Positions 51,102-60,726 of a stretch of DNA of 64,000 nt are shown piece after piece (the first letter of the stretch is position 1; each line of letters opens with the position of its first letter). The stretch covers positions 21,285-85,284 of the forward strand of contig CAIXGW010000157.1 in NCBI GenBank assembly GCA_903919145.1, read 5' to 3'. A model generated the notes under the pieces. It did not search any database. It was given only the letters and a program-made list of their open reading frames with translations, and had not been told where the DNA came from. Made by a program: the position numbers and the translations under genes. This DNA comes from an uncultured Myxococcales bacterium. Lineage in GTDB: Bacteria > Myxococcota_A > UBA9042.

Positions 51102-51839
51102 ATGGAGTTGCAGCGGGTTTTGATCGTGGGTGCATCGTCCGGGATCGGTGAGGCGCTGGCCATGCACCTGGCCGCCCCCGGCCGGACGCTGGGGCTGGTG
51201 GCGCGCCGACAGGCCGCATTGGCGCGGGTGGCGGAGCAGGTGCAGGCGCGCGGGGCCAAAGCCGTCATCGAAGTCTGCGACGCTGCCGACCCCCAAGCCG
51301 TGCAGGCCGCCTGGCTGCGTCTGGGGCAGGCGATGGGCGGGGTGGACGCCGTGGTCTACGCTGCCGGGGTGATGCCCGAGGTGGGCCCCGACGAGTTTGA
51401 CACGGCCAAGGACCAGCAAGTTTTGGACATCAATGTGCTTGGCGCAGTTGCCTGGCTGAATTGTGCCGCCAACGAATTTGGACCTCTGGGCAAAGGCGTG
51501 ATCTGCGGCATTGGCTCCGTGGCGGGGGACCGCGGCCGCCGCGGCGCGCCAGTTTACGGTGCATCCAAGGCGGCCTTGCACACCTATCTGGAATCGCTGC
51601 GTAATCGCCTCTCGGTGCGCGGTGTGCGGGTGGTCACCGTCAAGCCAGGCCCGGTGCGCACGCCCATGCTCGGCACCCGCAAGATGCCGCTGACCGTGGA
51701 TGCCAACGTGGCCGCCGCTGCCATCGCCCGCAGCCTGGCTGGAGGCCCCGAAGTGGTCTACGTGCACTGGCTGTGGCGCTGGATCATGCTGGCGATTTGC
51801 TTGGTTCCGTCGTTCATCTTCCGCAAGCTGTCGATTTGA
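51102..51839 (+). CDS. SDR family oxidoreductase (DprE2-like)
   Basis: A 245-residue short-chain dehydrogenase. The cofactor motif VLIVGASSGIGEALA, the YAAG-type VVYAAGV, the catalytic Ser in GIGSVAG and the YGASKAAL tetrad are all present. A hydrophobic helix (WIMLAICLVPSFIF) anchors the C-terminus, as in membrane-associated polyprenyl-sugar SDRs. With the FAD oxidase 27 bp downstream this recreates the DprE2-DprE1 pair that epimerises decaprenylphosphoryl-ribose to arabinose in mycobacteria. DprE2-like function is inferred from this pairing. Confidence 0.82.
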   Translation: MELQRVLIVGASSGIGEALAMHLAAPGRTLGLVARRQAALARVAEQVQARGAKAVIEVCDAADPQAVQAAWLRLGQAMGGVDAVVYAAGVMPEVGPDEFDTAKDQQVLDINVLGAVAWLNCAANEFGPLGKGVICGIGSVAGDRGRRGAPVYGASKAALHTYLESLRNRLSVRGVRVVTVKPGPVRTPMLGTRKMPLTVDANVAAAAIARSLAGGPEVVYVHWLWRWIMLAICLVPSFIFRKLSI

Positions 51840-51866
51840 CAGCTGGGCCTGGAGCCCTGACAAGCC

Positions 51867-53369
51867 ATGGTTGATTCTACTGATTCAGGTGCTGCGATGG
51901 CCGGCGATTCTGCAGCGGGCGCCCTGGTTTCCGTGTCTGCTCCTCTGGCCGCGCGCCAGACCGTGCTTGGCTGGGGTATGGCGGTGGGCGGCGAAAGCGA
52001 TGTGATTGCCATCACCTCTCAGCAGCAGCTCTCTGAAGTGCTGCGCTGGGCGGCTGCGGCGGGCAAGCAAGTAGCTCTGCGCGGATCAGGTTGCAGCTAC
52101 GGCGATGCCGCGTGCGGGCGGGGCAAGATCGTTCTGGACCTGCGCGGCATGAAGCGCTTGCTGCAGTGGGACCCCAGCAGCGGCCGCGTCCGCGCTGAAG
52201 CTGGCTACACCATTGCCGATCTGTGGAAAGTCGCCATTGGCGATGGCTGGTGGCCCCCGGTGGTCTCTGGCACCATGGAGCCCAGCCTGGGCGGCGCCGC
52301 GGCCATGAACATCCACGGCAAGAACGCCTACCGGGTAGGGCCCATAGGCGATCACATCTGCGCGCTGAAAATCTGCAAAGTCGACGGCACCTTTGCGGAA
52401 GTGCTGCCCGCAGACCCGCTGTTCGCAGCAATCATCAGCAGCTTTGGCGAGCTTGCGGTGATCTGCGAGGTCGAGCTTCAGCTCAAGAAGGTCTACTCTG
52501 GCGAGCTGGAAGTTCTGGGCGTCAGTGTGCCTGATCTTGATAAGATGTTTGATGAATTCGAGAAGCTGCAGGATGACTCGGACTACCTGGTGTCCTGGCT
52601 TGACGCCTTTGCCGGCGGTTCTGGCCTGGGGCGCGGCCTCATCCACGCTGCCTACCAGCTCAAGCCCGGCCAGGATCCCCAGCCGCAAGCCCTGATGCGG
52701 GTGGAGGCCCAGCAGCTGCCGCCGCGGCTGTTTGGGGTGATCCCCAAGTCGTGGATGTGGGTCTTTCTCAAGCCCTTCTCCAACAAGCTGGGCATGCGCC
52801 TGATCAATTGGGCCAAGCAAACCAGTGGCCGCCTGCTGGAGCACGGCAAGCGCTACCGCCAGAGCCATGGCGCCTTTCACTTCTTGCTGGACTACGTGCC
52901 CAACTGGAAGTTCATCTACAAGCCCCACGGCATGATCCAGCACCAGATCTTTGTGCCCAAAGCGCAGGCGCGGCTGGTCTTTCGCCAGGTGCTGGAGCTT
53001 GAGCACCGCCATGGGATGCCTGCGTTTTTGGCAGTGATGAAGCGCCACCGCGCCGACCGCTTCCTGCTGACCCATGGCCTTGACGGCTACTCGCTGGCCC
53101 AGGATTTTCCGGTGACTGCCGGCAATCGCCAGCAGCTGTGGGCCCTTTGCGCAGAAATCGATGCCCTGGTGGCCGCTGCCGGCGGGCGCTTCTACTTTGC
53201 CAAGGACGCCACGCTAAAGCCCGAGACTGTGGTCCAGAGCTGGCCGGCAGAGAACCTGCGCGAGTTTGCCCGCTTGCGCCAGCAGCTGGATCCGCAGGGC
53301 GTGCTTTCGACGGACCTGTACGAGCGGGCGGTGGCCCCGGCGCTGGCCCAGCTGAGCGCGCAGCCCTGA
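51867..53369 (+). CDS. FAD-binding oxidase (DprE1-like)
   Basis: A 500-residue flavoprotein of the PCMH/vanillyl-alcohol-oxidase fold. FAD-site landmarks match DprE1: VALRGSGCSYGDAACGRGKIVLDL, RVRAEAGYTIADLW, GTMEPSLGGAAAMNIHGKN, and the distal LAVICEVELQLKKV. DprE1 oxidises decaprenylphosphoryl-ribose at C2'. The later helical substrate domain includes FHFLLDYVPNWKF and QHQIFVPK. ATG 51867 has GGAG 12 bases upstream; ATG 51897 is possible. With the SDR upstream it suggests synthesis of a polyprenyl-phosphate pentose for the GT-C-like enzyme on the other strand. Activity is inferred. Confidence 0.85.
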   Translation: MVDSTDSGAAMAGDSAAGALVSVSAPLAARQTVLGWGMAVGGESDVIAITSQQQLSEVLRWAAAAGKQVALRGSGCSYGDAACGRGKIVLDLRGMKRLLQWDPSSGRVRAEAGYTIADLWKVAIGDGWWPPVVSGTMEPSLGGAAAMNIHGKNAYRVGPIGDHICALKICKVDGTFAEVLPADPLFAAIISSFGELAVICEVELQLKKVYSGELEVLGVSVPDLDKMFDEFEKLQDDSDYLVSWLDAFAGGSGLGRGLIHAAYQLKPGQDPQPQALMRVEAQQLPPRLFGVIPKSWMWVFLKPFSNKLGMRLINWAKQTSGRLLEHGKRYRQSHGAFHFLLDYVPNWKFIYKPHGMIQHQIFVPKAQARLVFRQVLELEHRHGMPAFLAVMKRHRADRFLLTHGLDGYSLAQDFPVTAGNRQQLWALCAEIDALVAAAGGRFYFAKDATLKPETVVQSWPAENLREFARLRQQLDPQGVLSTDLYERAVAPALAQLSAQP

Positions 53370-53687
53370 GCGCGGGGGCGGTGCCAGTTGGCCGCGATGG
53401 GATGCAAAAGAACCTAAGTTTTCCAAATTGTTAGGGGCATGAGGGCGCCGCAAGTCGACTTTCGCCTCTTCCGGGGATACACTACCTTGTTCGCCCGCTT
53501 GGGCTTGAGGTCGGCTTGGCCCCAACACGGCGCCAACCCCAGTTGCTCGTTGGCAGCGCAGCAGTTGGCAGGCGGGTCACCAAGCTCACTGATCTGGTGC
53601 CATGGGCGAAGATTCGCAGCGACGCCCCGGCGACCCAGTGTCCTGAGGTCGGTGCTCTAAGGCCCGTGTGGTGAGGAACCTGAGTAG
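53370..53687. other. 318-bp gene-free gap with a possible promoter
   Basis: No gene is visible between the DprE1-like and GT4 genes. An AT-rich patch (53405-53440) holds a short inverted repeat CCTAA/TTAGG (53413-53417 and 53431-53435). A candidate promoter, TCGACT (53455-53460), 17 bp, TACACT (53478-53483), points at the GT4 gene with a leader of about 200 bases. It probably separates two transcription units of the glycan region. Confidence 0.45.
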
Positions 53688-54860
53688 ATGCCCGCCAGCC
53701 AGCTGAAAACCATGCCTGTTTCTATCGACCAAGTCCGGCCGGAGCGCGTTGCCCTGGTGCACGACTGGCTGGTGACCATGCGCGGCGGCGAGCGGGTGCT
53801 GGACGCGATGTGCGAGCTGTTTCCTCAGGCCACGCTGTTTACCCTGGTCCGCCAGCCGGGCATCGCCACCCCGCGCATCGAGGCGATGAAGCACGTGACC
53901 TCGCTGGCTGGGCGTCTGCCGGGTGCGGCCAAGAAGCACCGCTGGCTATTGCCGCTTTATCCCTCGGCTATTGAGCACCTGGACATTGGCGAGTTTGACC
54001 TGGTGGTGTCTTCGAGCCACTGCGTCGCCAAGGGGGTGATTCCGCGCGCTGGAGCTGTGCACGTGTGCTACTGCCACACCCCTGTGCGCTATGCCTGGGA
54101 CCGTACAGAGGATTACTTGCGCGGCAGCTCGGCATTGCTGCAGCTGGCGCGGCCGGCGATTGGCGCGGCAGCCATGTGGTTGCGCCAGTGGGATCTGCGC
54201 ACCTCCGGCCGGGTCGATCTCTACATTGGTAACAGCCGCAACACGGCAGACAAGATCAAGCAGTTCTACGGGCGAGATGCGCTGGTGGTGCCACCTCCTG
54301 CCGACTGCAGCCAGTTTACTCCTGCAGCCGCTGGCGCGCCGGCTGGCCCCCACGGCAGCTACGACTTGGTGCTGGGCGGGATGGTGCCGTACAAGCGCGT
54401 CGATCTGGCGGTGGCGGCGTACGCGCAAATGCCTGAGCGCAAGCTGATCATCGTAGGAGACGGTCCCGAGCGCCAGCGGCTGCAGCGGATCGCGCCCTCC
54501 AACGTGGTGTTTGCCGGTCGGGCCGCCGAAGAGGACCTGGCTGGTTGGTACAAGGGTGCCAATATGCTGGTGTTTCCCGGAGAGGAAGACGCAGGCATTG
54601 TTCCGGTAGAGGCCCAGGCCTGCGGCATTGGCGTAGTGGCCTACGGTCGCGGCGGTGCGCTGGAAACCGTTGTCGATGGCAAGACCGGCGTCTTCTTTCA
54701 AGAAGCGACGCCAGAGGCCCTGGCTGCGGCGGTGCGGCGTCTAGCGCAATTGAAGGTCGCCGCTGCGGACTGCCGGCACAACGCCGAGCGTTTTGACCGA
54801 CCCGCGTTTCTGCAACACATGCGCGACGCTGTGAACACCGCCTTGGCGCGGCGAGGGTAA
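53688..54860 (+). CDS. GT4 family glycosyltransferase
   Basis: A 390-residue cytosolic GT-B glycosyltransferase. It begins with VALVHDWLVTMRGGERVLD and HTPVRYAWDR in the acceptor half, and shows LVLGGMVPYKRVDLAVAAYA, LIIVGDGPERQRL and the donor-site signature FPGEEDAGIVPVEAQACG of family 4. These enzymes add hexoses to lipid-linked glycans. ATG 53688 heads the coding frame; the GG-rich leader gives no strong ribosome binding site. It is followed by the phosphosugar transferase gene four bases downstream. Confidence 0.92.
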   Translation: MPASQLKTMPVSIDQVRPERVALVHDWLVTMRGGERVLDAMCELFPQATLFTLVRQPGIATPRIEAMKHVTSLAGRLPGAAKKHRWLLPLYPSAIEHLDIGEFDLVVSSSHCVAKGVIPRAGAVHVCYCHTPVRYAWDRTEDYLRGSSALLQLARPAIGAAAMWLRQWDLRTSGRVDLYIGNSRNTADKIKQFYGRDALVVPPPADCSQFTPAAAGAPAGPHGSYDLVLGGMVPYKRVDLAVAAYAQMPERKLIIVGDGPERQRLQRIAPSNVVFAGRAAEEDLAGWYKGANMLVFPGEEDAGIVPVEAQACGIGVVAYGRGGALETVVDGKTGVFFQEATPEALAAAVRRLAQLKVAAADCRHNAERFDRPAFLQHMRDAVNTALARRG

Positions 54861-54864
54861 GGCA

Positions 54865-55671
54865 ATGGCAGCAAAAGCAAAAACCCAGCCCAACCCAGCC
54901 GCTGCAGCAGGATTTGCCGCGCCCGCCAGCCCGTCTGTCGCAGAGGCCCCGGAGCGCTCTGGGCCTTCTACGGACATGACCGACGCCGCTTTTCCCCCCG
55001 ACGTGCACAACAAGGCCGGCCCGTCCAAGCAACTGGCGCAGAAGGACGAGCCAACCGGCCCGGTCTATGTAGCGCCAGCCGAGAAACCGCCGCGCAAACC
55101 CGTGCAGCAGGCCATCAAGCGCGCGGTAGACGTCGCTGTGGCCGGATCGGCGTTGCTCATCGGCGCGCCTGCACTGGCCGCGGTGGCGGTGGCGGTGCGC
55201 GCCGACAGTCCTGGCCCGGTCATCTACCGGCAGAAGCGGGTGGGCAAAGACGGCAGGATCTTTGACTGCCTGAAGTTCCGCTCGATGACCGTCGATGCGG
55301 AGAAAGACGGCCCGCGCTGGGCCCGATCCTTTGACTCGCGGGTGACGCGGGTCGGCGGTCTGTTGCGCCGCACCAGCATCGACGAGCTGCCGCAGCTGTG
55401 GAACATCCTGGTCGGAGACATGACCCTGGTGGGGCCGCGCCCGGAGCGTCCGGTGTTTGTTGCCAAATTTCGCCAGCAGTATCCTGACTATGACCTGCGC
55501 CACACCGTGCGGCCGGGCCTTTCTGGCTGGGCCCAAGTCAACGGCCTGCGCGGCAACGTCTCGATCGCCGACCGCACCGTCTACGATGTCTGGTATGTGC
55601 GCAATTTCTCACTAGCTTTGGATGCGGCTATCTTGGTGCGCACCTTTGGCGCCGTGCTGGCGGGCGAGTAG
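54865..55671 (+). CDS. Undecaprenyl-phosphate sugar phosphotransferase
   Basis: A 268-residue bacterial sugar transferase of the PF02397 (WcaJ/WbaP C-terminal) type, which primes polysaccharide synthesis by adding a sugar-1-phosphate to undecaprenyl phosphate. After a disordered Ala/Pro-rich tail of about 80 residues comes one hydrophobic segment, DSPGPVIYRQKRVGKDGRIFD, KFRSMTVDAE, RRTSIDELPQLWNILVGDM, VGPRPERP and RPGLSGWAQVNG. The usual N-terminal multi-helix CoA-binding-like domain is missing. ATG 54865 has GAGGGTAAGG upstream. Confidence 0.93.
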   Translation: MAAKAKTQPNPAAAAGFAAPASPSVAEAPERSGPSTDMTDAAFPPDVHNKAGPSKQLAQKDEPTGPVYVAPAEKPPRKPVQQAIKRAVDVAVAGSALLIGAPALAAVAVAVRADSPGPVIYRQKRVGKDGRIFDCLKFRSMTVDAEKDGPRWARSFDSRVTRVGGLLRRTSIDELPQLWNILVGDMTLVGPRPERPVFVAKFRQQYPDYDLRHTVRPGLSGWAQVNGLRGNVSIADRTVYDVWYVRNFSLALDAAILVRTFGAVLAGE

Positions 55672-55761
55672 CGTGGCCGGGTCGGTGCCGCTAGCGCCGC
55701 AGATCCGCCGCAGGGACTCAAGCTGGTGCCGCAAGAGCGCGCCGCAGCTGGGAAGGAATCT

Positions 55762-57105
55762 GTGATAACCCAGCGAATCCGCAGAAATTTGGGCTGGAAG
55801 ACCATTGGGGTCGTGCTGGAGAAGGGGCTGCGCTTCTTCCTGGTGGCGGCGATCTCCCGCTCGCTGGGCCCCAAGATGTACGGTCAGTACACCTATGCCG
55901 TGGCCCTGGCGCTTCTGTTGGTGCAGATGACCGACATGGGCCTGGGGCTGTTTCTGGCCCGCGAGGTTTCTCGCCACGAAGTGCCGCCGGCCAAGCTCAT
56001 CGGCCACGTCTTCACGATCAAGCTGGCCCTGGCGGTCGCCTACCTTTGCGTGGTGGCGTTCTTGGCCTGGTGGCACTTTGCCGACCCGGGGATGAAGGCG
56101 ACCGCGACCTTTCACCCGCGGCCAGGCGCCCTGGGTTGGACGGTGGCAATGGCCGGCTTGGCTGGGCTGGCCGCATCGACGATTGAGGCGATCTGGCAGG
56201 TATTTCGCGGTGTTCAGCAGCTCGGGCTAGAGGCCAGGTCTTCCGCGGTCTACGCCGGTGCCCAGCTGGCCTGCGTGTCCGTGGCGCTGGCGCTGGTGCC
56301 GACCATGCCGGCGGTGGAGGCCGACAAGGGCTACACCATGGCCCTGATTGCCGCGGCGATGATGGTGGCGTCGCTGGTCGGCCTGGCCTACACGTCGCTG
56401 CTGCTGCTGCGGGTGGTCACGCCGCAAATGGGCTGGTCGCGGCCGATGCTCAAGCGCTTTACCAATGAGGTCTTGCCATTGGGTGTGGCCATTGTGGCCA
56501 GTCTGATCTACTTCAAGATCGACGTGCCGATGCTGCGGGCCCTGGCCGGCGACTACGAGGTCGGTCTGTACAATGCCGCTTACAAGCTCATGGAAAACCT
56601 GTCTGTCTTGCCGGCGATCTTGATGGCGGCGACCTTTCCGGCGCTGTCGCAGACCGTAGAGACGGACCCGGCCGCCGCCGCGCGTCTGCACAGAATCACG
56701 CTGCAGGTCCTTGTTCTGGGCGGTCTGGGCGGGGCGGCGGTGCTGCTGCTGGTGCCAGACATGCTGATCTTCATCCTCAATGGCAGCGAGTACGCGTCGG
56801 CCGCGCCGATCCTCAGGGCGCTGGCGCCAAGTGTGATCTTGACGTTTATCAACTACCTGGAGACCCACATGCTGGTCGCCATGGGCTTGGTCAAGGCCCA
56901 GATGGCCTTTGCTCTGGCGCTAATCGCCGTCAATGTCGCCGCCAATTTCGCCCTGATCCCGCTGTGGGGCGGGGTGGGCTCGGCTGTGGCCACCGCCTTG
57001 ACCGAAGTGGTTCTGCTGGCCTTCTGCATGCCTTTGGTCCATCGCGAGCTGACCAAGAGGGTCAAGGCGCAGCACTTGGCTCAGCTGGAAGCGCAGCTGG
57101 CATGA
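55762..57105 (+). CDS. wzx: Wzx-type polysaccharide flippase
   Basis: A 447-residue membrane protein with about 12 helices of the MATE/MVF-like polysaccharide exporter family. It starts LGWKTIGVVLEKGLRFFLVAAISRSLGPKMYGQYTYAVALA and carries the family pattern NEVLPLGVAIVASLIYFKIDVPML and YNAAYKLMENLSVLPAILMAATFPALS. It moves lipid-linked repeat units to the periplasm. Start GTG 55762 has GAAGGA just upstream; GTG 55726 is an alternative. The polymerase start codon overlaps its stop by ATGA. Confidence 0.9.
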   Translation: MITQRIRRNLGWKTIGVVLEKGLRFFLVAAISRSLGPKMYGQYTYAVALALLLVQMTDMGLGLFLAREVSRHEVPPAKLIGHVFTIKLALAVAYLCVVAFLAWWHFADPGMKATATFHPRPGALGWTVAMAGLAGLAASTIEAIWQVFRGVQQLGLEARSSAVYAGAQLACVSVALALVPTMPAVEADKGYTMALIAAAMMVASLVGLAYTSLLLLRVVTPQMGWSRPMLKRFTNEVLPLGVAIVASLIYFKIDVPMLRALAGDYEVGLYNAAYKLMENLSVLPAILMAATFPALSQTVETDPAAAARLHRITLQVLVLGGLGGAAVLLLVPDMLIFILNGSEYASAAPILRALAPSVILTFINYLETHMLVAMGLVKAQMAFALALIAVNVAANFALIPLWGGVGSAVATALTEVVLLAFCMPLVHRELTKRVKAQHLAQLEAQLA

Positions 57106-58940
57106 GCGCTGCTGCTCCGCTGCCCGCGTCGGTGGGACCGGCGCCGCTGGGTCGCCTGGCAGCGCTGGCTGGTACCGCCGTGGCCGGTCTGCTGATTGCG
57201 GGCCCGCTGGAGTTGCGCGACACCCTGGCTGCCGGCCCAGTGCGGCTGACCACGACCGAGTTGATTGCTGCCCTGGCGGCCACCACGGCGCTGGCAGCCG
57301 CGCTGGTGGCGGTGAGGCAAATTCCTAGCGAACGCAAACGGTTGAGTGACTCCCGCGGCCGGGCTGCCGTGCTGGTGCTGGTCGGCTGGGCGCTGCTGCA
57401 CCTGGCAAGCGCGCTGTGGGCCGACGCGGACCGCGGCGCAGTAGTCAAGTCGGCGCTGCGCATTGGCGGGCAGACTGGCATGGCAGTGCTGTGCTGGTGG
57501 TGGGCGGCCCATGGGGTGTTTCGCCAGCGCTTGGTCCGCGGCGCGCTGACCGGCCTGGGGATCATCACCCTGCTGGCGGTGGCTGAGCGCATGCTGGGGC
57601 AGCGCATGGAGCACGTTCTTTCGCAATTTCGAGACGAGCCGACCTGGATGCTGGGCGAACAGCGCTTGGCCACCGTGTTCTACCACGCCAATACCTGCGC
57701 GGGGTACCTGGAGTGGCTGTCGCCCCTGCTGCTGGTGGGCTGGTTGGCGCCCGGCCAGACCCGCTGGAAGCGCTGGTTCTTTGGGCTGTGGGCCCTGCTT
57801 GTGGCGGTGTTGCTGTCGCTGACCTACTCGCGGGCCGGCCTGCTGGCCGGGGCGGCCGGAGCGTTGGCCTTGGCGTGGGCGGGTCGGCAAATGCCGCGGG
57901 GCCGCTGGTGGATCGTCGGTGCAGCGACCTGGGCGGTGGTGGAAGTCGGCGCCTATGCCCTCAACCCTGAAATGCGCGCGCGGGTCGGCTTGGACGAGCG
58001 TTCCTATCAGCCGCAGTACGTGTTCTTGGACGGCTGCGCCGGCCATGCGGGCTCCAAGACCACCGTGCGCTTGCAGGTGCGCAATCGCGGCACGTGGGCC
58101 CTATCCAACCGCCAGGCGCCGGCCAAGGTCACCCACTCTTTTCTGACCGTGCGCGGCCATCCCGTCGACGATGTCTGGATCGGCCAACGCCTGCCGGCCA
58201 TGCCGCCTGGCAGCAGCGCCGAGCTGGCTCTGGACCTGGATCTGCCGTCTCGCCCCGGAAAATATGCGCTGTGTGTCGACATTTTGCGCGACCGCGTGCT
58301 GTTTCTGTCAGAAGTGGGGGCACCGCTTGGCTGGCTGGGCTGCGAGGTGGTGGCGCCAGGGATGCCGTTGGTGGCCGGCCCTCCCGCGCACTTTCAGCCC
58401 GACGATCTCTCGGCTGTCGCTTCTACCCGGCGCATGGACCTGGAGCGCCGCCACTATTGGCGGGCCGCGCTGCTGCTGTGGGAGCGCAAGCCCTGGCTGG
58501 GCTGGGGCTCAGACCGTTTTCACCTGATTCACCGCGAGTACATGCCGCCGCAGACCTATGACAGCCGCGCCCGCGCCCATTCGCTGTGGCTGGAGACGGC
58601 GGTGGACCTGGGGCTGTTGGGCTTGGCGGTGCTGGGCTGGACTGCTTGGATCCTGCTGAGGGCGGGCCGGCTTGCTTTCCGCCGCGGATGGACGTCAGAT
58701 CGCGGCACGGCGCTGGCCCTGACCGCCGGGTTGGTGGGGGTGGCGATCCATTCGACCGTCGACTTCTTCTTTGCTTACACGCAGTTTTCGGTGATCTTTT
58801 GGCCGTTGCTGGGCCTGCTGCTGGGGCTGACCCGCACCAGCGATCCGTCGGCCAGCCCAGCGCCAGAGCCGCCGCCACCGGCGACCGCCGGCGCCCCTTC
58901 TCAGCCAGCCGCCGCTGCAGCGGCCACGGAGCCGGCATGA
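57102..58940 (+). CDS. Wzy/WaaL-type polymerase or ligase with inserted periplasmic domain
   Basis: A 612-residue protein with about 12 hydrophobic helices. A polymerase-ligase core is shown by [19 protein letters not shown], the periplasmic [29 protein letters not shown] and [21 protein letters not shown] with its conserved His. Between them about residues 305-435 form a beta-rich, Ig-like domain ([44 protein letters not shown]) that resembles a CARDB-type adhesion module and is absent from normal Wzy or WaaL. A Pro/Ala-rich tail ends the protein. The start ATG overlaps the wzx stop, and thiS overlaps its own stop. Confidence 0.83.
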   Translation: MSAAAPLPASVGPAPLGRLAALAGTAVAGLLIAGPLELRDTLAAGPVRLTTTELIAALAATTALAAALVAVRQIPSERKRLSDSRGRAAVLVLVGWALLHLASALWADADRGAVVKSALRIGGQTGMAVLCWWWAAHGVFRQRLVRGALTGLGIITLLAVAERMLGQRMEHVLSQFRDEPTWMLGEQRLATVFYHANTCAGYLEWLSPLLLVGWLAPGQTRWKRWFFGLWALLVAVLLSLTYSRAGLLAGAAGALALAWAGRQMPRGRWWIVGAATWAVVEVGAYALNPEMRARVGLDERSYQPQYVFLDGCAGHAGSKTTVRLQVRNRGTWALSNRQAPAKVTHSFLTVRGHPVDDVWIGQRLPAMPPGSSAELALDLDLPSRPGKYALCVDILRDRVLFLSEVGAPLGWLGCEVVAPGMPLVAGPPAHFQPDDLSAVASTRRMDLERRHYWRAALLLWERKPWLGWGSDRFHLIHREYMPPQTYDSRARAHSLWLETAVDLGLLGLAVLGWTAWILLRAGRLAFRRGWTSDRGTALALTAGLVGVAIHSTVDFFFAYTQFSVIFWPLLGLLLGLTRTSDPSASPAPEPPPPATAGAPSQPAAAAAATEPA

Positions 58941-59191
58941 CGCCTGAATCTTCCGCCCCAGCCCAGGGAAATCTGCCCGCCGGGCCGGCTATCAGCATCG
59001 CCCTCAACGGCGAAGTCCGCCAATTCAGCGCCGGCCTGACGGTCGCGGGCCTGCTGGCCGAGCTGGGGGTAGCCTCCTTTGGCGTGGCCGTCGAGCGCAA
59101 CCGCGCGGTCGTTCGCCGGGCCGAGCACAGCTCCACCGCGCTGGCTGAAGGAGATGTTATTGAAATCGTGCAGTTTGTTGGTGGCGGTTGA
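58937..59191 (+). CDS. thiS: Sulfur carrier protein ThiS
   Basis: ThiS carries the thiocarboxylate sulfur for the thiazole ring of thiamine. The 84-residue product has the beta-grasp opening [34 protein letters not shown] and the C-terminal VGGG carrier tail, one Gly longer than usual. An 18-residue Pro/Ala-rich tail precedes the domain. ATG 58937 overlaps the polymerase stop by ATGA, so it appears translationally coupled to the polysaccharide operon. No TPP riboswitch is visible. Confidence 0.9.
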   Translation: MTPESSAPAQGNLPAGPAISIALNGEVRQFSAGLTVAGLLAELGVASFGVAVERNRAVVRRAEHSSTALAEGDVIEIVQFVGGG

Positions 59192-59244
59192 GCCAAGTGG
59201 CCGCTGACCTGCGTAGAATCCTTTAGTCGCTTTTGGAGCTTTGC

Positions 59245-60030
59245 ATGAATTCCCCCGTTTTGAGCCAAGACACCTGGACGCTGGCCGGTCGCACCTTTAC
59301 CTCGCGCCTGCTGGTGGGCACCGGCAAGTACGCGGACAACCAACAGGCTAAAGCAGCCATTGATGAATCGGCCGCAGAGATCGTCACGGTTGCCGTGCGC
59401 CGCATCGACTTTGGCGCCAAGCAGACGGTACTGGATGCCCTGGACCGCCAGCGCCACACCCTGCTGCCCAACACCGCAGGCTGCTACACGGCCGAAGACG
59501 CGATCCGCTACGCCCGCCTGGCCAGAGAAGCCGGCATGGGCGATCTGATCAAGCTGGAGGTGATCGGCGATCAGAAGACCCTCTTTCCCGACAACCAAGC
59601 GACCTTGGAGGCGGCCAAAGTGCTGATTGCCGAGGGATTTGTTGTGCTTCCCTACGTCACCGACGATCCGGTCCTGTGCAAGAAGCTAGAAGAGATGGGC
59701 TGCGCCGCGGTCATGCCCCTGGGCGCGCCCATCGGATCCGGGTTGGGAATCCGCAACCCCTACAATCTGCAAATTATTCTGGAGCAAGCCCAGATTCCGG
59801 TGCTGGTGGATGCCGGGGTGGGCACCGCCAGCGACGCCGCCCTGGCCATGGAGCTCGGCTGTACCGCAGTGCTGATGAACACAGCGATTGCCAGCGCCCA
59901 AGATCCGCTGCGCATGGCCCGTGCCATGAGGCTTGGCGTGCAGGCTGGGCGCGATGCCTACCTGGCGGGGCGGATTCCGCGCAAGCTATACGCCAGCGCG
60001 TCCAGCCCCATCACCGGTATGTTGGGCTAG
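59245..60030 (+). CDS. thiG: Thiazole synthase
   Basis: ThiG makes the thiazole phosphate of thiamine from deoxyxylulose phosphate, ThiS-thiocarboxylate and an imine of glycine. The 261-residue TIM-barrel protein shows [12 protein letters not shown], the Lys region [50 protein letters not shown] and AVLMNTAIA, all diagnostic. ATG 59245 has GGAG six bases upstream. It lies 53 bases after thiS and directly abuts the thiE-like gene. Confidence 0.97.
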   Translation: MNSPVLSQDTWTLAGRTFTSRLLVGTGKYADNQQAKAAIDESAAEIVTVAVRRIDFGAKQTVLDALDRQRHTLLPNTAGCYTAEDAIRYARLAREAGMGDLIKLEVIGDQKTLFPDNQATLEAAKVLIAEGFVVLPYVTDDPVLCKKLEEMGCAAVMPLGAPIGSGLGIRNPYNLQIILEQAQIPVLVDAGVGTASDAALAMELGCTAVLMNTAIASAQDPLRMARAMRLGVQAGRDAYLAGRIPRKLYASASSPITGMLG

Positions 60031-60726
60031 ATGCAGGAAAATCTGCCTCCGCGCTTGATTGCCATTGCGGACGCGCCGCTGTGGCGCGAGCGGGCAGGGC
60101 GGGCTCCGCTGGCCTTTGCCGTGGGCCGGTTGGCGGCGGCCTGTCGCGGGCGGCCGTGGCGGACCGGCCTGCTGCTGCGCCAGCACAACTGGAGCGTTGC
60201 CCAGTGGCTGGACGCGCTGCAAGAATTTCAGTGGTTTGGCGAGTTTGGCATGGCCCTTGGCATCTCAGCCCCCCGCGACGGCGCGGGGCTGGAGCAGCGC
60301 GCGCTGTTGGCGGGGCAGGGGGTCAGCTGGGTGCAGGTGCCAGAAGGGCAGGCCGCCGCTTGGCATTTGGCCGGCGCTGGCGACTTTGTAGAGGCGGCGC
60401 CACCGCTGGCCTGGGCCCGGTCTTGCCATGACCTGGCGGGCGTCGCCGCGGCGCTGGCGGCCGGAGCACCGTGGGCCACGCTGTCGCCGGTGCTGCCGAC
60501 CCCCTCCAAGCCAGCAGCAGCGCCCCTTGGATGGTCGGTGCTGACCGAGGCTTGCTCCCTGTATCCAAAGCGTATTGTCGCCTTGGGGGGCATGGAAGCG
60601 CTGGCTGCCAGCCAGGCCCTGCGCTGCGGAGCCGCCGGCGTGGCGGTGCTGCGCGCTTGGCAAGAGCAGCCTCGGGCCCTGGCCGACGCGCTCAGCGCTG
60701 CCGACGCTGGCGGCGCGGGCACCTAG
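60031..60726 (+). CDS. ThiE/TenI-like thiamine phosphate synthase homologue
   Basis: A 231-residue protein of the ThiE/TenI TIM-barrel family. The C-terminal half keeps SCHDLAGVAAALAAGAPWATLSPVLPTPSKP, GWSVLTEA and VALGGMEALAASQALRCGAAGVAVLRAW, matching the phosphate-binding side of TenI. The N-terminal half is divergent and the normal ThiE substrate-binding Arg/Asp residues are not clear. It may be a TenI-type (thiazole tautomerase) protein rather than a true ThiE. The start codon follows the thiG stop with no spacer. Confidence 0.8.
   Translation: MQENLPPRLIAIADAPLWRERAGRAPLAFAVGRLAAACRGRPWRTGLLLRQHNWSVAQWLDALQEFQWFGEFGMALGISAPRDGAGLEQRALLAGQGVSWVQVPEGQAAAWHLAGAGDFVEAAPPLAWARSCHDLAGVAAALAAGAPWATLSPVLPTPSKPAAAPLGWSVLTEACSLYPKRIVALGGMEALAASQALRCGAAGVAVLRAWQEQPRALADALSAADAGGAGT

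Noticed and set aside
50889..51863. 325-residue extension of the GT-C-like protein
   Set aside because: Antisense to the SDR gene; the ribosome binding site and membrane topology favour 50888.
59192..59244. TPP riboswitch before thiG or thiS
   Set aside because: The gaps are too short and no CTGAGA-type THI box is seen.
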